In this document: positions 1 through 7,096 of the stretch, one piece after another
How the letters are laid out: each line of letters starts with the position of its first letter
Position numbering within the stretch: the first letter of the stretch is position 1
Source of the DNA: an uncultured Prevotellaceae bacterium
Lineage (GTDB): Bacteria; Bacteroidota; Bacteroidia; Bacteroidales; Bacteroidaceae
Direction of reading: 5' to 3'
NCBI GenBank assembly: GCA_902774815.1
Contig: CACYJV010000023.1
Span: 1-52,305, forward strand
DNA length: 52,305 bases
The notes under the pieces: generated by a model
What the model was told of the DNA's origin: nothing
What the model saw: only the letters and a program-made list of their open reading frames with translations
Databases searched by the model: none
Program-made: the position numbers and the translations under genes

Positions 1-48
1 GGCTATTTCTGCAGCCGATTTAACTTGATTCTGTACTGTATCGTTCAT
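1..48 (-). CDS. Partial unknown gene, N-terminus only
   Basis: An ATG on the minus strand at 46-48 opens a frame of 16 codons (MNDTVQNQVKSAAEIA) that runs off the left edge without a stop. I do not recognise it from so few residues. It is in the same orientation as the integrase operon, so it probably belongs to the same integrated element. Only the start and open frame are seen. Confidence 0.45.
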   Translation of the reverse strand, partial: MNDTVQNQVKSAAEIA

Positions 49-118
49 TTTTCCTATCGCTATTATGTTAAAAACGCAAATATTTAACTCAAAACTTGGT
101 TGATTCAGGAAAAATGTG

Positions 119-126
119 TACCTTTG
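119..126 (+). promoter_or_regulatory. Bacteroidetes-type promoter (-7 box TAccTTTG)
   Basis: The box TACCTTTG matches TAnnTTTG, with TTG at 96-98 about 20 nt upstream. No protein gene follows on this strand. A short hairpin-rich stretch ending in a T-tract does, so it is a candidate small-RNA promoter. Confidence 0.5.
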
Positions 127-129
127 CCC

Positions 130-202
130 CCAGCACGAGGAAGTACACAGGTCAGATTCCCTGAACCATCCCCCGGACGTTCACGTTCGGGGACTTCTTT
201 TT
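130..202 (+). ncRNA. Candidate small RNA with its own promoter and terminator
   Basis: The stretch begins just after a TAccTTTG box and ends with a strong hairpin (arms at 171-180 and 183-192, tip TC, one G-T pair) followed by a T-rich tract at 196-202. A weaker hairpin (GGTCAG paired with CTGAACC, one bulge) lies at about 150-168. No ORF fits. It sits in the integrated element between a partial gene and a hypothetical gene, both on the opposite strand. Function is unknown. It could instead be a regulatory leader or attenuator fragment. Confidence 0.4.
171..202 (+). terminator. Rho-independent terminator
   Basis: A 10-bp stem (CCCCGGACGT with ACGTTCGGGG) is followed by ACTTCTTTTTT. The T-tract lies only on the plus-strand side, so it should stop plus-strand transcription. 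Confidence 0.6.
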
Positions 203-243
203 TATAGGTGGTGGTCTCTTCTTCTTTTTCATAGTCATTCCTC

Positions 244-576
244 TTATAGTTTTAGGCCGTTGGTGCGGCTCTGATCAGCAACAATATCATTCAGCGTCTG
301 TCGAAGCTTCGCCTCCTGATCTGCGTCGATGAGGTGACGACCGCCGACATGGTATCCAAGTTCCAGACAGACCTTTTCGGCAAGCACCTCGCGGTTGTGC
401 ATGCTGTCAGGCTGACCGCCCATGCCGTAGCCGGGAGTGCTGTCGCTCATGTTCAAATACTCGTTGAAGGCATCCTTCAGCCAGTTATAGCCACGGTGTA
501 AGCCTTCGCCGGTGGCGTGCTGCTTTGCATAATCGAGCAGATCAGCCCATTTCTCATTGATATTCATTTCTGCCAT
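244..576 (-). CDS. Hypothetical protein of the integrated element
   Basis: This 110-residue soluble protein has no signal peptide or membrane segment, and I do not recognise its family. It is rich in charged and aromatic residues and probably mostly helical. Its start lies 2 nt after the stop of the integrase, so it is the last gene of a tightly packed operon (HTH protein, integrase, this gene) and probably translationally coupled. A role in recombination or element maintenance is only a guess from context. A second in-frame ATG three codons later could be the true start. Confidence 0.6.
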   Translation of the reverse strand: MAEMNINEKWADLLDYAKQHATGEGLHRGYNWLKDAFNEYLNMSDSTPGYGMGGQPDSMHNREVLAEKVCLELGYHVGGRHLIDADQEAKLRQTLNDIVADQSRTNGLKL

Positions 577-578
577 AA

Positions 579-1769
579 TTACACTATTTTATGTTCTACA
601 TCGTTGACTGCCGCGATGACAGTCTTCTCACGCATCTTGGCGTAAATCTTCATCAGCACTTTCGTATCCTTCCAGCCACCAATGACCGCTATCACCTCCG
701 GCTGTACTCCCGCATTCAACAGCATTGTGGCGCCTGTGTGCCGGGCCCAGTGTGTCGTGAGATGTTGGCTCAGTCCTGCAGGCTCTGCTATTTCCTTCAG
801 GAACTTATTATACTTCGCGTTACTAATAATCTTCCCACTGGTTTTGTTCTTAGTTGTAAGAGAGAGGGGCAGACCATTATAGCGTTCAAGTATTTCCAAG
901 GCTGGCCCCAACAGTGGAATTGTAAACCGTATATTCGTCTTTTCACGATGGCCGTGATAGACTTTCTTGCCGTCCTCCACCAGAATTCGATTCTTATCGA
1001 AGTGTGCCAGGTCTGTGTAGGATAAGCATGTGTATGCCTGGAAGATGAACAGGTCTCTTACTCGTTCCAGACGTTCTTCTGGCATCTGTGCCTCTTTTAG
1101 TTGCTTCAGTTCTGCCACGGTAAGAAACTTTTCGATACTATGGTCGTAGTTTCCATGATCGAGCCGGACACCGTCGTATGGATCGCGCTCCAGAAAGCCT
1201 TCCTTGATGGCTTCAACAACAAAACGGCGAATGTACTTGTGGTAGTTATGCCATCGGCTGGTCGCCTGAATACCTTTCTTGGTGAGGAACTTATCAAAGG
1301 CTACAATGTTGTTTGGCGTGAGGTCGCTGAAGGAGGTGATGCGTCCGAACTCATCCAATACGCGAGGAACCAGGTCATACCGCCCTTGCGCAATCTTCCC
1401 GATGCCGTGTTTACGAATCTGTGCCTTCTCGGCGTAGAACTCCATAAACGTCATTGCCTTACGACGCTTCGCAGCAAGTTTTACAGGTATGGCGAATATG
1501 TCAATGTTGCCATCGTCAATCATATCGTAGATGACCTGTCGGACGTCAACCATTAGTTTGTCGAGCGTTTTATTGAGGATGGCAGCATCCAGACGGTTCA
1601 CCACCCGGCCACGTTGCCATTCCTTCGGGAACAAACGAATACCAGTCGAGAGGTATTTCTGCTTGTTCTTGTAGGCTATCCGAAGCTCTATGACAGCATC
1701 ATGTGTCGGTGAAGCTTTGCCATACCGATTATATATATAGGTGAGAATAGGTTGTCTGATTCCTTCCAT
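579..1769 (-). CDS. Tyrosine-type site-specific integrase
   Basis: This 396-residue recombinase should integrate and excise the element at the window's left edge. The N-terminal third is a SAM-like core-binding region. The C-terminal catalytic domain shows H340-x-x-R343 (HWAR), W366 at the His/Trp position (GGW) and the nucleophile Y376 (IYAK). At box I, where most relatives have TGLR, the sequence reads TCLS, so the first catalytic arginine is replaced by S250. The same substitution is known from the Bacteroides IntDOT type. It lies 2 nt after the HTH gene and 2 nt before the next gene. The nearby tRNA-Lys is a plausible target, though no second att copy is visible here. Confidence 0.9.
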   Translation of the reverse strand: MEGIRQPILTYIYNRYGKASPTHDAVIELRIAYKNKQKYLSTGIRLFPKEWQRGRVVNRLDAAILNKTLDKLMVDVRQVIYDMIDDGNIDIFAIPVKLAAKRRKAMTFMEFYAEKAQIRKHGIGKIAQGRYDLVPRVLDEFGRITSFSDLTPNNIVAFDKFLTKKGIQATSRWHNYHKYIRRFVVEAIKEGFLERDPYDGVRLDHGNYDHSIEKFLTVAELKQLKEAQMPEERLERVRDLFIFQAYTCLSYTDLAHFDKNRILVEDGKKVYHGHREKTNIRFTIPLLGPALEILERYNGLPLSLTTKNKTSGKIISNAKYNKFLKEIAEPAGLSQHLTTHWARHTGATMLLNAGVQPEVIAVIGGWKDTKVLMKIYAKMREKTVIAAVNDVEHKIV

Positions 1770-1771
1770 GA

Positions 1772-2023
1772 TTATGCTTGCTTAAACTCATTCAGGAGTG
1801 CATCACGCTTGAACATGATACGTCCCTGTTTACGGTCACCTGCCTTCATGTGCGGGTACCTATCCTTTACTTGGCGTAGATAGTTAGCAGACACACCGAG
1901 TATTCGAGCCGCTTCCTCGGTATCGACGTATTCTGTCTCTGCCAGATTACCAACACCCTTCAACTTCTTCACTACCTGATCGGCCACCAGAGCAGCCAAT
2001 ACGCTAATCTCTTCCTTGTTCAT
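1772..2023 (-). CDS. Small helix-turn-helix protein, excisionase/regulator-like
   Basis: The 83-residue protein has an N-terminal amphipathic helix (about 1-25) and then a MerR/excisionase-type helix-turn-helix: YVDTEEAARILGVSANYLRQ at about 32-51 is the classic turn-and-recognition pattern, followed by a basic wing (KQGRIMFKRD). Such proteins sit immediately before integrases in Bacteroidetes elements and act as recombination directionality factors or as repressors of the int operon. It is the first gene of the int operon, with a 2-nt gap to the integrase. Which of the two roles applies cannot be read from the sequence. Confidence 0.75.
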   Translation of the reverse strand: MNKEEISVLAALVADQVVKKLKGVGNLAETEYVDTEEAARILGVSANYLRQVKDRYPHMKAGDRKQGRIMFKRDALLNEFKQA

Positions 2024-2150
2024 ATAATAAGTTTTATTATCTGCTGCAAAGAAACGGAATTTTTTTGTTTTAGAGGGTCTTGCAAAATTTTAAGTCGTAT
2101 ATTAACGTTTTCACGACCCACCAAACGTGCTTTTGGCTATTTTGATGGTG

Positions 2151-2345
2151 TTATTGAACAATTCTTCGTGAAAAATGAGTTATTTTCTCAGATATTTTTG
2201 GATGTAGTTTGGTCAAACTCTGTAGCTGGTCTAATAACTTTCCTACGACTTTCGTGTCCACGTCCTTAGCCCCATCACGCATAGCGAGAGATACACCGAC
2301 GTTCCTACCGTCGATTTTTACAGTTACATCAAATGTTGCTTTCAT
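2151..2345 (-). CDS. Hypothetical small protein
   Basis: This 64-residue ORF has a plausible ATG in an AT-rich stretch. The N-terminal half looks like a beta-rich segment (MKATFDVTVKIDGRNVGVSL) and the C-terminal half is basic and helical. I do not recognise a family. It lies between tRNA-Lys and the HTH gene on the same strand, so it probably belongs to the integrated element. It may be a small DNA- or RNA-binding accessory protein, but nothing in the sequence proves that. Confidence 0.45.
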   Translation of the reverse strand: MKATFDVTVKIDGRNVGVSLAMRDGAKDVDTKVVGKLLDQLQSLTKLHPKISEKITHFSRRIVQ

Positions 2346-2443
2346 ACCTCTAATTAATTTATAATTTGAAAATGTATATTCTAACTTGCATCATCATATA
2401 AGACATACTATGCACTTTTAGAGGTAGCGGATTTTGTAAAAAT

Positions 2444-2485
2444 CTGATTATCAGTTAGTTGTATTTGTAAAATGTTGATAATCAG
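2444..2485. repeat. Perfect 10-bp inverted repeat between element and tRNA-Lys
   Basis: CTGATTATCA at 2444-2453 is exactly complementary to TGATAATCAG at 2476-2485 across a 22-nt spacer. On the minus strand it is followed by ATTTTTAC. It may be a weak terminator or a recombinase arm site near the element boundary. The sequence alone does not decide. Confidence 0.5.
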
Positions 2486-2490
2486 GCACT

Positions 2491-2515
2491 AAAAAAGGGA
2501 ACCTGATTGGCTCCC
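2491..2515 (-). terminator. Terminator downstream of tRNA-Lys
   Basis: On the minus strand GGGAGCC pairs with GGTTCCC (one G-T pair) around a 5-nt loop, followed by six T. It lies 12 nt after the CCA end of tRNA-Lys and should end that transcript. Confidence 0.75.
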
Positions 2516-2527
2516 TTAACGTGGTTT

Positions 2528-2603
2528 TGGTGATCCGCTTGGGGCTCGAACCCAAGACCCCAACATTAAAAGTGTTGTGCTCTACCAACTGAGCTAGCGG
2601 ATC
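2528..2603 (-). tRNA. tRNA-Lys (anticodon UUU), CCA encoded
   Basis: The minus strand folds as a full cloverleaf. The 7-bp acceptor stem is GATCCGC with GCGGATC. The anticodon loop CTTTTAA sits between CAACA and TGTTG, giving anticodon TTT. The T-arm contains GGTTCGAGCCC, and discriminator A is followed by encoded CCA at 2528-2530. A TAccTTTG promoter lies about 54 nt upstream and a terminator lies just downstream. The 3' end faces the integrase, the orientation expected if the tRNA 3' end is the attachment site; this is inferred from geometry only. Confidence 0.97.
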
Positions 2604-2656
2604 TCCGCTGTGCTTCCGCGTTGTTGTGCCAAGGCACATTTCTTCGAAAGCGAGTG

Positions 2657-2664
2657 CAAAGGTA
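2657..2664 (-). promoter_or_regulatory. Promoter of tRNA-Lys (TAccTTTG)
   Basis: TACCTTTG on the minus strand is preceded by TTTG about 20 nt upstream. It lies just beyond the 3' end of the AI-2E-family gene and about 54 nt before the tRNA. Confidence 0.65.
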
Positions 2665-2675
2665 CTACCTTTTTT

Positions 2676-3881
2676 TTATTCTGCCAAATTTTCTGGCAAC
2701 TTTTCTTCATTTACCCCCTCTTTTGGCTCCACGTCAGTTGCTTCGCAGCTATTTTTATCGGCCTTTGGAGTAGCAACGGCTTCCTGACTGGGGATGGGCA
2801 TATAGGGTGTTTCATCTTCATTTTCGCGCGTCACGTAGCGTTGGTAGTAGGCTATGAGCAATGTCGTCAATGGCAGGGCAATGATGAGTCCGATGAAACC
2901 AAGCAGCGCACCCCACACGGAGAGCGAGAGCAGCAGGATGGCAGGGTTGAGTCCCATGGCCTTTCCCATGATCTTCGGGGTGACAATCATATCGATGATG
3001 AGCTGAACGATGGCGAAAACGGCGACCGCAGCCAGCAGAATGAGCCAGAAGTTCTGTCCTGTATCAGCAGCTTTTAGCAGAGCAAGCAATGCCGTTGGGA
3101 TGAGTGCAAAGGTGTGCAGATAAGGCACAAGATCCATGATACCAATCATAATGCCAAGACCTATAGCCATGGGGAAATCGATAATCGTGAATCCAATGCA
3201 GAAGAGAATACCCATGGTAAGCGCCACGAGGCCTTGCCCACGAATGTAGTTGTTGAGTTCGCGCTCCACGTCGCCCATGAGTTCGTGCCAGAAAGGCCGC
3301 GACTTCTTTGGGAATATCTTGATCCAGTTGTCGGTCAGATACTCATAGTCGAGCAGGATGAAGAACATATATAATAAGGTGATGAGCGATGCGACAATGC
3401 TGATGATGACGCTTGCGGTTTGACCGAGGAAGTTGAACAGCTGCGGCATGGCTTTCTGCAGGCTGTTAGTGAAGTCCTTGCTACGGAAGAAGCGGTCTAT
3501 CTCCTGCTGATTCTCCTGCAGCCATTGCTGGATTGCTCCTGGAATACTGTCGATGTTGGCCGAGGTCTGTATGTACTTGGTGATGAGCGATCCCAACTTC
3601 TGGAACTGCTCTATCATTGGCGGAATGATGAGATAGACTACTAATCCAACAACAGCGATGACCGCTATGAGGGTGATGATAATGCTCAACGCACGCGAAC
3701 GCACGTGCATGCGATATTGCACGAACTTAACTGTCGGATAGAGCAGGTAAGCCAGGAACCAGGCGATGAAAAAGGGCAGCAGGACATTGCTCAGGTAATT
3801 GACGGCTGCCAGCACAAAAACCACCAGTGCAGCAACACCTGCCCAGCGAATGAATCGGTCGAATGTTATTTTCTCTTGCAT
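2676..3881 (-). CDS. AI-2E family transporter (PerM-like membrane protein)
   Basis: The 401-residue protein matches the AI-2E/PerM transporter family in length and layout. A pair of membrane helices lies near the N-terminus (about 12-50) and a third at about 63-90. A soluble segment follows (about 90-150), then clustered helices to about 345. The C-terminal tail is hydrophilic and acidic (about 350-401). Family members export small molecules or ions; the substrate is not readable here, and AI-2 export is known for only a few. It follows tdk on the same strand after 139 nt filled with a tandem repeat, so the two may be co-transcribed. The ATG start directly precedes the first membrane segment. 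Confidence 0.88.
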   Translation of the reverse strand: MQEKITFDRFIRWAGVAALVVFVLAAVNYLSNVLLPFFIAWFLAYLLYPTVKFVQYRMHVRSRALSIIITLIAVIAVVGLVVYLIIPPMIEQFQKLGSLITKYIQTSANIDSIPGAIQQWLQENQQEIDRFFRSKDFTNSLQKAMPQLFNFLGQTASVIISIVASLITLLYMFFILLDYEYLTDNWIKIFPKKSRPFWHELMGDVERELNNYIRGQGLVALTMGILFCIGFTIIDFPMAIGLGIMIGIMDLVPYLHTFALIPTALLALLKAADTGQNFWLILLAAVAVFAIVQLIIDMIVTPKIMGKAMGLNPAILLLSLSVWGALLGFIGLIIALPLTTLLIAYYQRYVTRENEDETPYMPIPSQEAVATPKADKNSCEATDVEPKEGVNEEKLPENLAE

Positions 3882-3907
3882 ATTGTCAAAGCGACGGAGT
3901 CGCGGTT

Positions 3908-4020
3908 CGGGAAGGTTCGAAAGGGTTATGAAAGGGTTATGATGGGGTTATGATGGGTTATGATGGGGTTCTGAAGGGTTATGATGGGGTTATGAAAGGT
4001 TATGAAGGGTTATGAAGGGT
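3908..4020 (-). repeat. Tandem repeat of 10-11 bp units (ACCCnTCATA)
   Basis: Read on the minus strand, this stretch is about eleven head-to-tail copies of ACCC(C)(A/T)TCATA. It starts directly after the tdk stop codon and fills most of the gap to the AI-2E-family gene. Inner units are nearly identical and the distal ones decay (CGAACC forms). It looks like a variable-number repeat. Copy number could change the tdk 3' end or the downstream leader. Confidence 0.85.
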
Positions 4021-4617
4021 TCAAATGGTCGGCGATGACGCCTCTTTCTTGACGGCTTGTTGATAGCAGTCGCGGCAGAGTGGCTCGTACTCCATCTTTT
4101 CGCCCAAGAGCACGCGCTTGTCGTTCTGCACAAGTCGATGGCTCAGATAGGCCAGATTGCCACAGCGCACGCAGATGGCATGAACCTTTGTGACGTCGTC
4201 GGCTATGGCACACAAGGCAGGCATTGGGCCAAAAGGAACACCGCGGAAGTCCATGTCCAGACCAGCGACGATGACACGCACACCACGGTTTGCCAGTTCA
4301 TTGCAAACGTCGACCAATCCCATGTCGAGGAACTGTGCTTCGTCGATGCCCACCACCTCGATGTCGGAGGAGAGCAAGAGGATGCTCGACGATGTCTCAA
4401 CGGGGGTGGAAGGTATGGCGTTCTGGTCGTGGCTGACCACGTCGTTATCGGAATAGCGCGTATCGATAGCCGGTTTGAATATCTCCACCTTCTGCTTGGC
4501 AAACTTCGCACGCTTCATACGTCGGATGAGCTCTTCGGTCTTGCCCGAGAACATCGATCCGCACACCACTTCAATTCGGCCGGGGCGGTGTGATTCCCCA
4601 TCGATATGATGCATCAT
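4021..4617 (-). CDS. tdk: Thymidine kinase (type II)
   Basis: The enzyme phosphorylates thymidine to dTMP in nucleoside salvage. From the chosen ATG (198 residues) it shows the P-loop GSMFSGKT (about 20-27), the DEAQF motif with the catalytic Glu (about 92-96), and two zinc-binding CxxC pairs (CVRCG and CRDC) in the lasso domain. The longer frame to 4659 begins with TTG inside a TATTTTTG promoter box and is rejected; the first usable ATG is at 4617 (MMHH). Length then agrees with the family norm of about 190-200. It heads a possible operon with the AI-2E-family gene. Confidence 0.95.
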   Translation of the reverse strand: MMHHIDGESHRPGRIEVVCGSMFSGKTEELIRRMKRAKFAKQKVEIFKPAIDTRYSDNDVVSHDQNAIPSTPVETSSSILLLSSDIEVVGIDEAQFLDMGLVDVCNELANRGVRVIVAGLDMDFRGVPFGPMPALCAIADDVTKVHAICVRCGNLAYLSHRLVQNDKRVLLGEKMEYEPLCRDCYQQAVKKEASSPTI

Positions 4618-4656
4618 TTTGCTTAAATCGCTACGAATAATGTGATAAATTCCATG

Positions 4657-4664
4657 CAAAAATA
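4657..4664 (-). promoter_or_regulatory. tdk promoter (TAttTTTG)
   Basis: TATTTTTG lies 39 nt before the chosen tdk ATG. It overlaps the upstream TTG codon, which argues that the shorter start is the real one. Confidence 0.65.
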
Positions 4665-4703
4665 CAAAGACGTTTTAAAAATTGCAAAGAAATCGCCAGT
4701 TTT

Positions 4704-4734
4704 TTTGTCAGTGAAGATTATTTAACTATATTTG
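4704..4734 (+). promoter_or_regulatory. rsmI promoter (TTTG-N19-TAtaTTTG)
   Basis: TTTG at 4704-4707 and TATATTTG at 4727-4734 are separated by exactly 19 nt, the Bacteroidetes consensus spacing. The rsmI ATG follows 31 nt later. Confidence 0.8.
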
Positions 4735-4765
4735 CACTCTAAAAATGAACGATTGAAGAAGAAAG

Positions 4766-5473
4766 ATGGGTATTCTCTACATCATTCCCACTCCTGTGGG
4801 CAATTTGGAGGACATGACGCTTCGAGCCATCCGGCTACTGAAAGAAGCCGATGTGGTGCTGGCTGAAGATACCCGTACGTCGGGCATCCTGCTGAAACAT
4901 TTCGACATTCAGAACCATCTCATCTCTCATCATAAGTTCAACGAACATGGCACGAGCAGTTCTGTGGTGGAAAGGCTGAAAGCAGGACAGACCGTGGCAC
5001 TCATCAGCGATGCCGGTACACCGGGCATCAGCGACCCGGGCTTCTTCCTTGTGCGCGAGGCCGTTGCTGCAGGCATCGAGGTGCAGACACTTCCTGGTGC
5101 CACCGCCTGCATACCAGCCCTGGTGTCGAGCGGATTGCCTTGCGACCGCTTCTGCTTCGAAGGCTTCCTTCCACAGAAGAAGGGACGGCAGACGCATCTG
5201 GAGTCGCTTCGCGAAGAGGTGCGGACCATGGTTTTCTACGAGTCGCCCTACCGACTGCTAAAGACGCTGCAGCAATTTGCCGAGGTATTTGGCGACGATC
5301 GCCGTGCCAGCGTCTGCCGCGAGATTTCAAAGGTGCACGAGGAGAGTGTGAGAGGGTCGCTGGCAGAACTCGTCGAGCACTTTACAAAGACACCTCCCAA
5401 GGGCGAAATCGTCGTCGTCGTTGCAGGCAAGCCCTCGGAGAAAAAGAGCAGACGACAAGAAAAAGAACAATAA
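4766..5473 (+). CDS. rsmI: 16S rRNA (cytidine-1402-2'-O)-methyltransferase
   Basis: The 235-residue SAM-dependent enzyme modifies the ribose of C1402 at the ribosomal P site. The start MGILYIIPTPVGNLEDMTLRA is the family signature, followed by AEDTRTSGILL, the loop SDAGTPGISDPG (about 81-92) and PGATA (about 110-114). All belong to the tetrapyrrole-methylase fold. The C-terminal lysine-rich tail (KPSEKKSRRQEKEQ) looks RNA-facing. It is shorter than the E. coli enzyme, as is usual in Bacteroidetes. The downstream lipoprotein starts 18 nt after the stop, so the two probably form an operon. Confidence 0.95.
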   Translation: MGILYIIPTPVGNLEDMTLRAIRLLKEADVVLAEDTRTSGILLKHFDIQNHLISHHKFNEHGTSSSVVERLKAGQTVALISDAGTPGISDPGFFLVREAVAAGIEVQTLPGATACIPALVSSGLPCDRFCFEGFLPQKKGRQTHLESLREEVRTMVFYESPYRLLKTLQQFAEVFGDDRRASVCREISKVHEESVRGSLAELVEHFTKTPPKGEIVVVVAGKPSEKKSRRQEKEQ

Positions 5474-5491
5474 AAACCAAATATACTGAAT

Positions 5492-6346
5492 ATGAAAAAA
5501 CTATTCTTTGTAGCATTGGCGCTCACAGCGCTCTTGGCTACCAGTTGCAAACAAGAACCCCGTACAGCCCCTTTGGCCGAAACGTCACAACGTGACTCGT
5601 TGCAGAAGATCATTGATCAGAAGGATAACGAGATCAACGACATGATGGCAACGCTGAACCAGATTCAGGATGGCTTCCGCGAAATTGCTGAAGCCGAGAA
5701 TCGTCTGAGCATCGTCAAGGATGGCGAGCGTACCAACAAAGCTCAGCAGATTCGCGAGAACATCCAGTTCATCTCGAACACGATGAAGCAGAATCGCGAA
5801 CTCATTGCCAAGCTGCGCCAGCAGTTGCGCGAGAGCAGCGTGAAAGGCGATGCCCTGAAGGCCACCATCGATGGTCTGGTGAAGCAACTCGAGGAGAAAG
5901 ATCAGCAGCTGCAGCAGCTTCGTGCCGAACTCGATTCGAAAGACATCCATATCTCTGAGCTTGATGAGACCATCAACAATCTGAACACGCACGTGGAGAA
6001 CCTCACTACTGAGAGCAAGCAGAAGAGCGAAACCATCAGCACACAGGACAAGCAGCTCAACACCGCATGGTTTGTCTTCGGAACCAAGAAGGAACTGAAG
6101 GAGCAACACATCATCGAGGGCGACCGTGTGCTGCAGTCGAACTTCAACAAGAGCTACTTCACGAAGATCGATATCCGTGTAGACAAAGAAATCAAACTCT
6201 ACTCGAAGTCGGCAAGACTCCTCACCATGCACCCGTCAAGCAGCTACACCCTGCAGCAGGATGCCAACAAGCAGTACGTGTTGCGCATTACCAATCCGCA
6301 ACTGTTCTGGTCGACAAGCAAGTATCTGGTAGTACTGGTGAAGTAA
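5492..6346 (+). CDS. Coiled-coil surface lipoprotein (possible Cbp1-like adhesin)
   Basis: The 284-residue protein begins with a lipoprotein signal peptide ending in a lipobox (LLATSC, lipid-bearing C19). A long heptad-rich coiled coil follows (about 33-190, many E/K/Q/L with almost no Pro). A conserved C-terminal globular part begins near NTAWFVFGTKKELKEQ (about 190) and ends SKYLVVLVK. A DSL sequence just after the lipobox fits the Bacteroidetes O-glycosylation motif D(S/T)(A/I/L/V/M/T). The layout resembles the collagen-binding Cbp1-type lipoproteins of Bacteroides. That name is recalled and not tested, so only an envelope coiled-coil lipoprotein is firm. It follows rsmI by 18 nt. Confidence 0.75.
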   Translation: MKKLFFVALALTALLATSCKQEPRTAPLAETSQRDSLQKIIDQKDNEINDMMATLNQIQDGFREIAEAENRLSIVKDGERTNKAQQIRENIQFISNTMKQNRELIAKLRQQLRESSVKGDALKATIDGLVKQLEEKDQQLQQLRAELDSKDIHISELDETINNLNTHVENLTTESKQKSETISTQDKQLNTAWFVFGTKKELKEQHIIEGDRVLQSNFNKSYFTKIDIRVDKEIKLYSKSARLLTMHPSSSYTLQQDANKQYVLRITNPQLFWSTSKYLVVLVK

Positions 6347-6374
6347 TCACTTTTTACCATCCGACTTCGACAGT

Positions 6375-6394
6375 CCTTACAGGTGCCTGTAAGG
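6375..6394. repeat. 20-nt near-perfect palindrome
   Basis: CCTTACAGGTGCCTGTAAGG is a 9-bp dyad with a TG centre, lying 28 nt after the lipoprotein stop. It may be an RNA hairpin stabilising the mRNA 3' end or a protein site. It is separate from the terminator just downstream. Confidence 0.6.
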
Positions 6395-6420
6395 GAGAGC
6401 ATTTATCGCCCTAAGACTTC

Positions 6421-6487
6421 AAAAAGCCTGTCCCCATTTGGAAAGTATCTTTCTACAGATCGTAATCCAAACGGGGACAGGCTTTTT
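6421..6487. terminator. Long bidirectional terminator hairpin
   Basis: Arms 6421-6442 and 6466-6487 are complementary at 21 of 22 positions, with AAAAA at one end and TTTTT at the other. It can end transcription from both the lipoprotein gene (plus) and tadA (minus). Confidence 0.85.
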
Positions 6488-6605
6488 CTCTTTTTGATAC
6501 AAGTGCAATCACGAAACGACGTTTTTGTCTTATTCGGTTTTTGAGAGCATTGCGCCAGCAGAAGATAGTTTTTGGCAATGCGAAAGCAGATGTTTCACGT
6601 TCGTA

Positions 6606-7061
6606 TTAGCGCCGTTTCTCTTTGAAAAACCGCTGCATTAGGTCGCGACATTCGTCAGCTAAAACACCTTCCGTGACCACGCATTTGGGATGCAACACAT
6701 CTGGAGCGAACCGCCTGTAGCCACGCTTCTCGTCGGGTGCGCCATAGACAATACGGCTGATTTGCGACCAGCCCAGTGCACCGGCACACATAGGGCAAGG
6801 CTCTACAGTTACATAAAGCGTACAATCCTGCAGGTACTTGCCGCCCAGCTGATTGGCAGCCGCAGTGATGGCCTGCATCTCAGCATGCGCCGTCACGTCA
6901 TTCAGCGTCTCGGTCAGGTTGTGAGCCCGGGCAATGATACGTCCTTTGCAGGCGATAACGGCACCAATAGGTATCTCGCCAGCCAACTTTGCCTGCTCTG
7001 CTTCGGCCAGTGCCATCGCCATCAGGCGCTCATCAGTTTTCTGTTGTTCATCCTGTGTCAT
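6606..7061 (-). CDS. tadA: tRNA-specific adenosine deaminase
   Basis: The enzyme deaminates the wobble adenosine of tRNA-Arg(ACG) to inosine. In the 151-residue form the zinc-site motifs are HAE (in TAHAEMQAI, catalytic Glu) and PCPMC (in VEPCPMCAGAL), typical of the cytidine-deaminase fold. A longer frame to 7283 runs through an 89-bp tandem repeat and a promoter, so the extra 74 residues are not real. At the chosen ATG the promoter box TACCTTTG ends only 4 nt upstream, which implies an mRNA with almost no leader. A further in-frame Met lies 13 codons downstream and is a possible alternative start. Confidence 0.93.
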   Translation of the reverse strand: MTQDEQQKTDERLMAMALAEAEQAKLAGEIPIGAVIACKGRIIARAHNLTETLNDVTAHAEMQAITAAANQLGGKYLQDCTLYVTVEPCPMCAGALGWSQISRIVYGAPDEKRGYRRFAPDVLHPKCVVTEGVLADECRDLMQRFFKEKRR

Positions 7062-7065
7062 GTTG

Positions 7066-7096
7066 CAAAGGTACGAATAAGTGAGAGGAAAGCAAA
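7066..7096 (-). promoter_or_regulatory. tadA promoter (TTTG-N19-TAccTTTG), 4 nt before the ATG
   Basis: The -7 box is at 7066-7073 and TTTTG lies exactly 19 nt further upstream. The spacing to the ATG (CAAC) is the same as at the feoAB start. Confidence 0.75.

Noticed and set aside
4618-4659. TTG start of tdk
   Set aside because: The TTG lies inside the promoter box TATTTTTG and adds residues outside the family N-terminus.
6541-6590. Inverted GCATTGC/GCAATGC pair after tadA as a terminator
   Set aside because: The arms are short and widely separated, with no T-tract; the strong hairpin at 6421-6487 is the better terminator.
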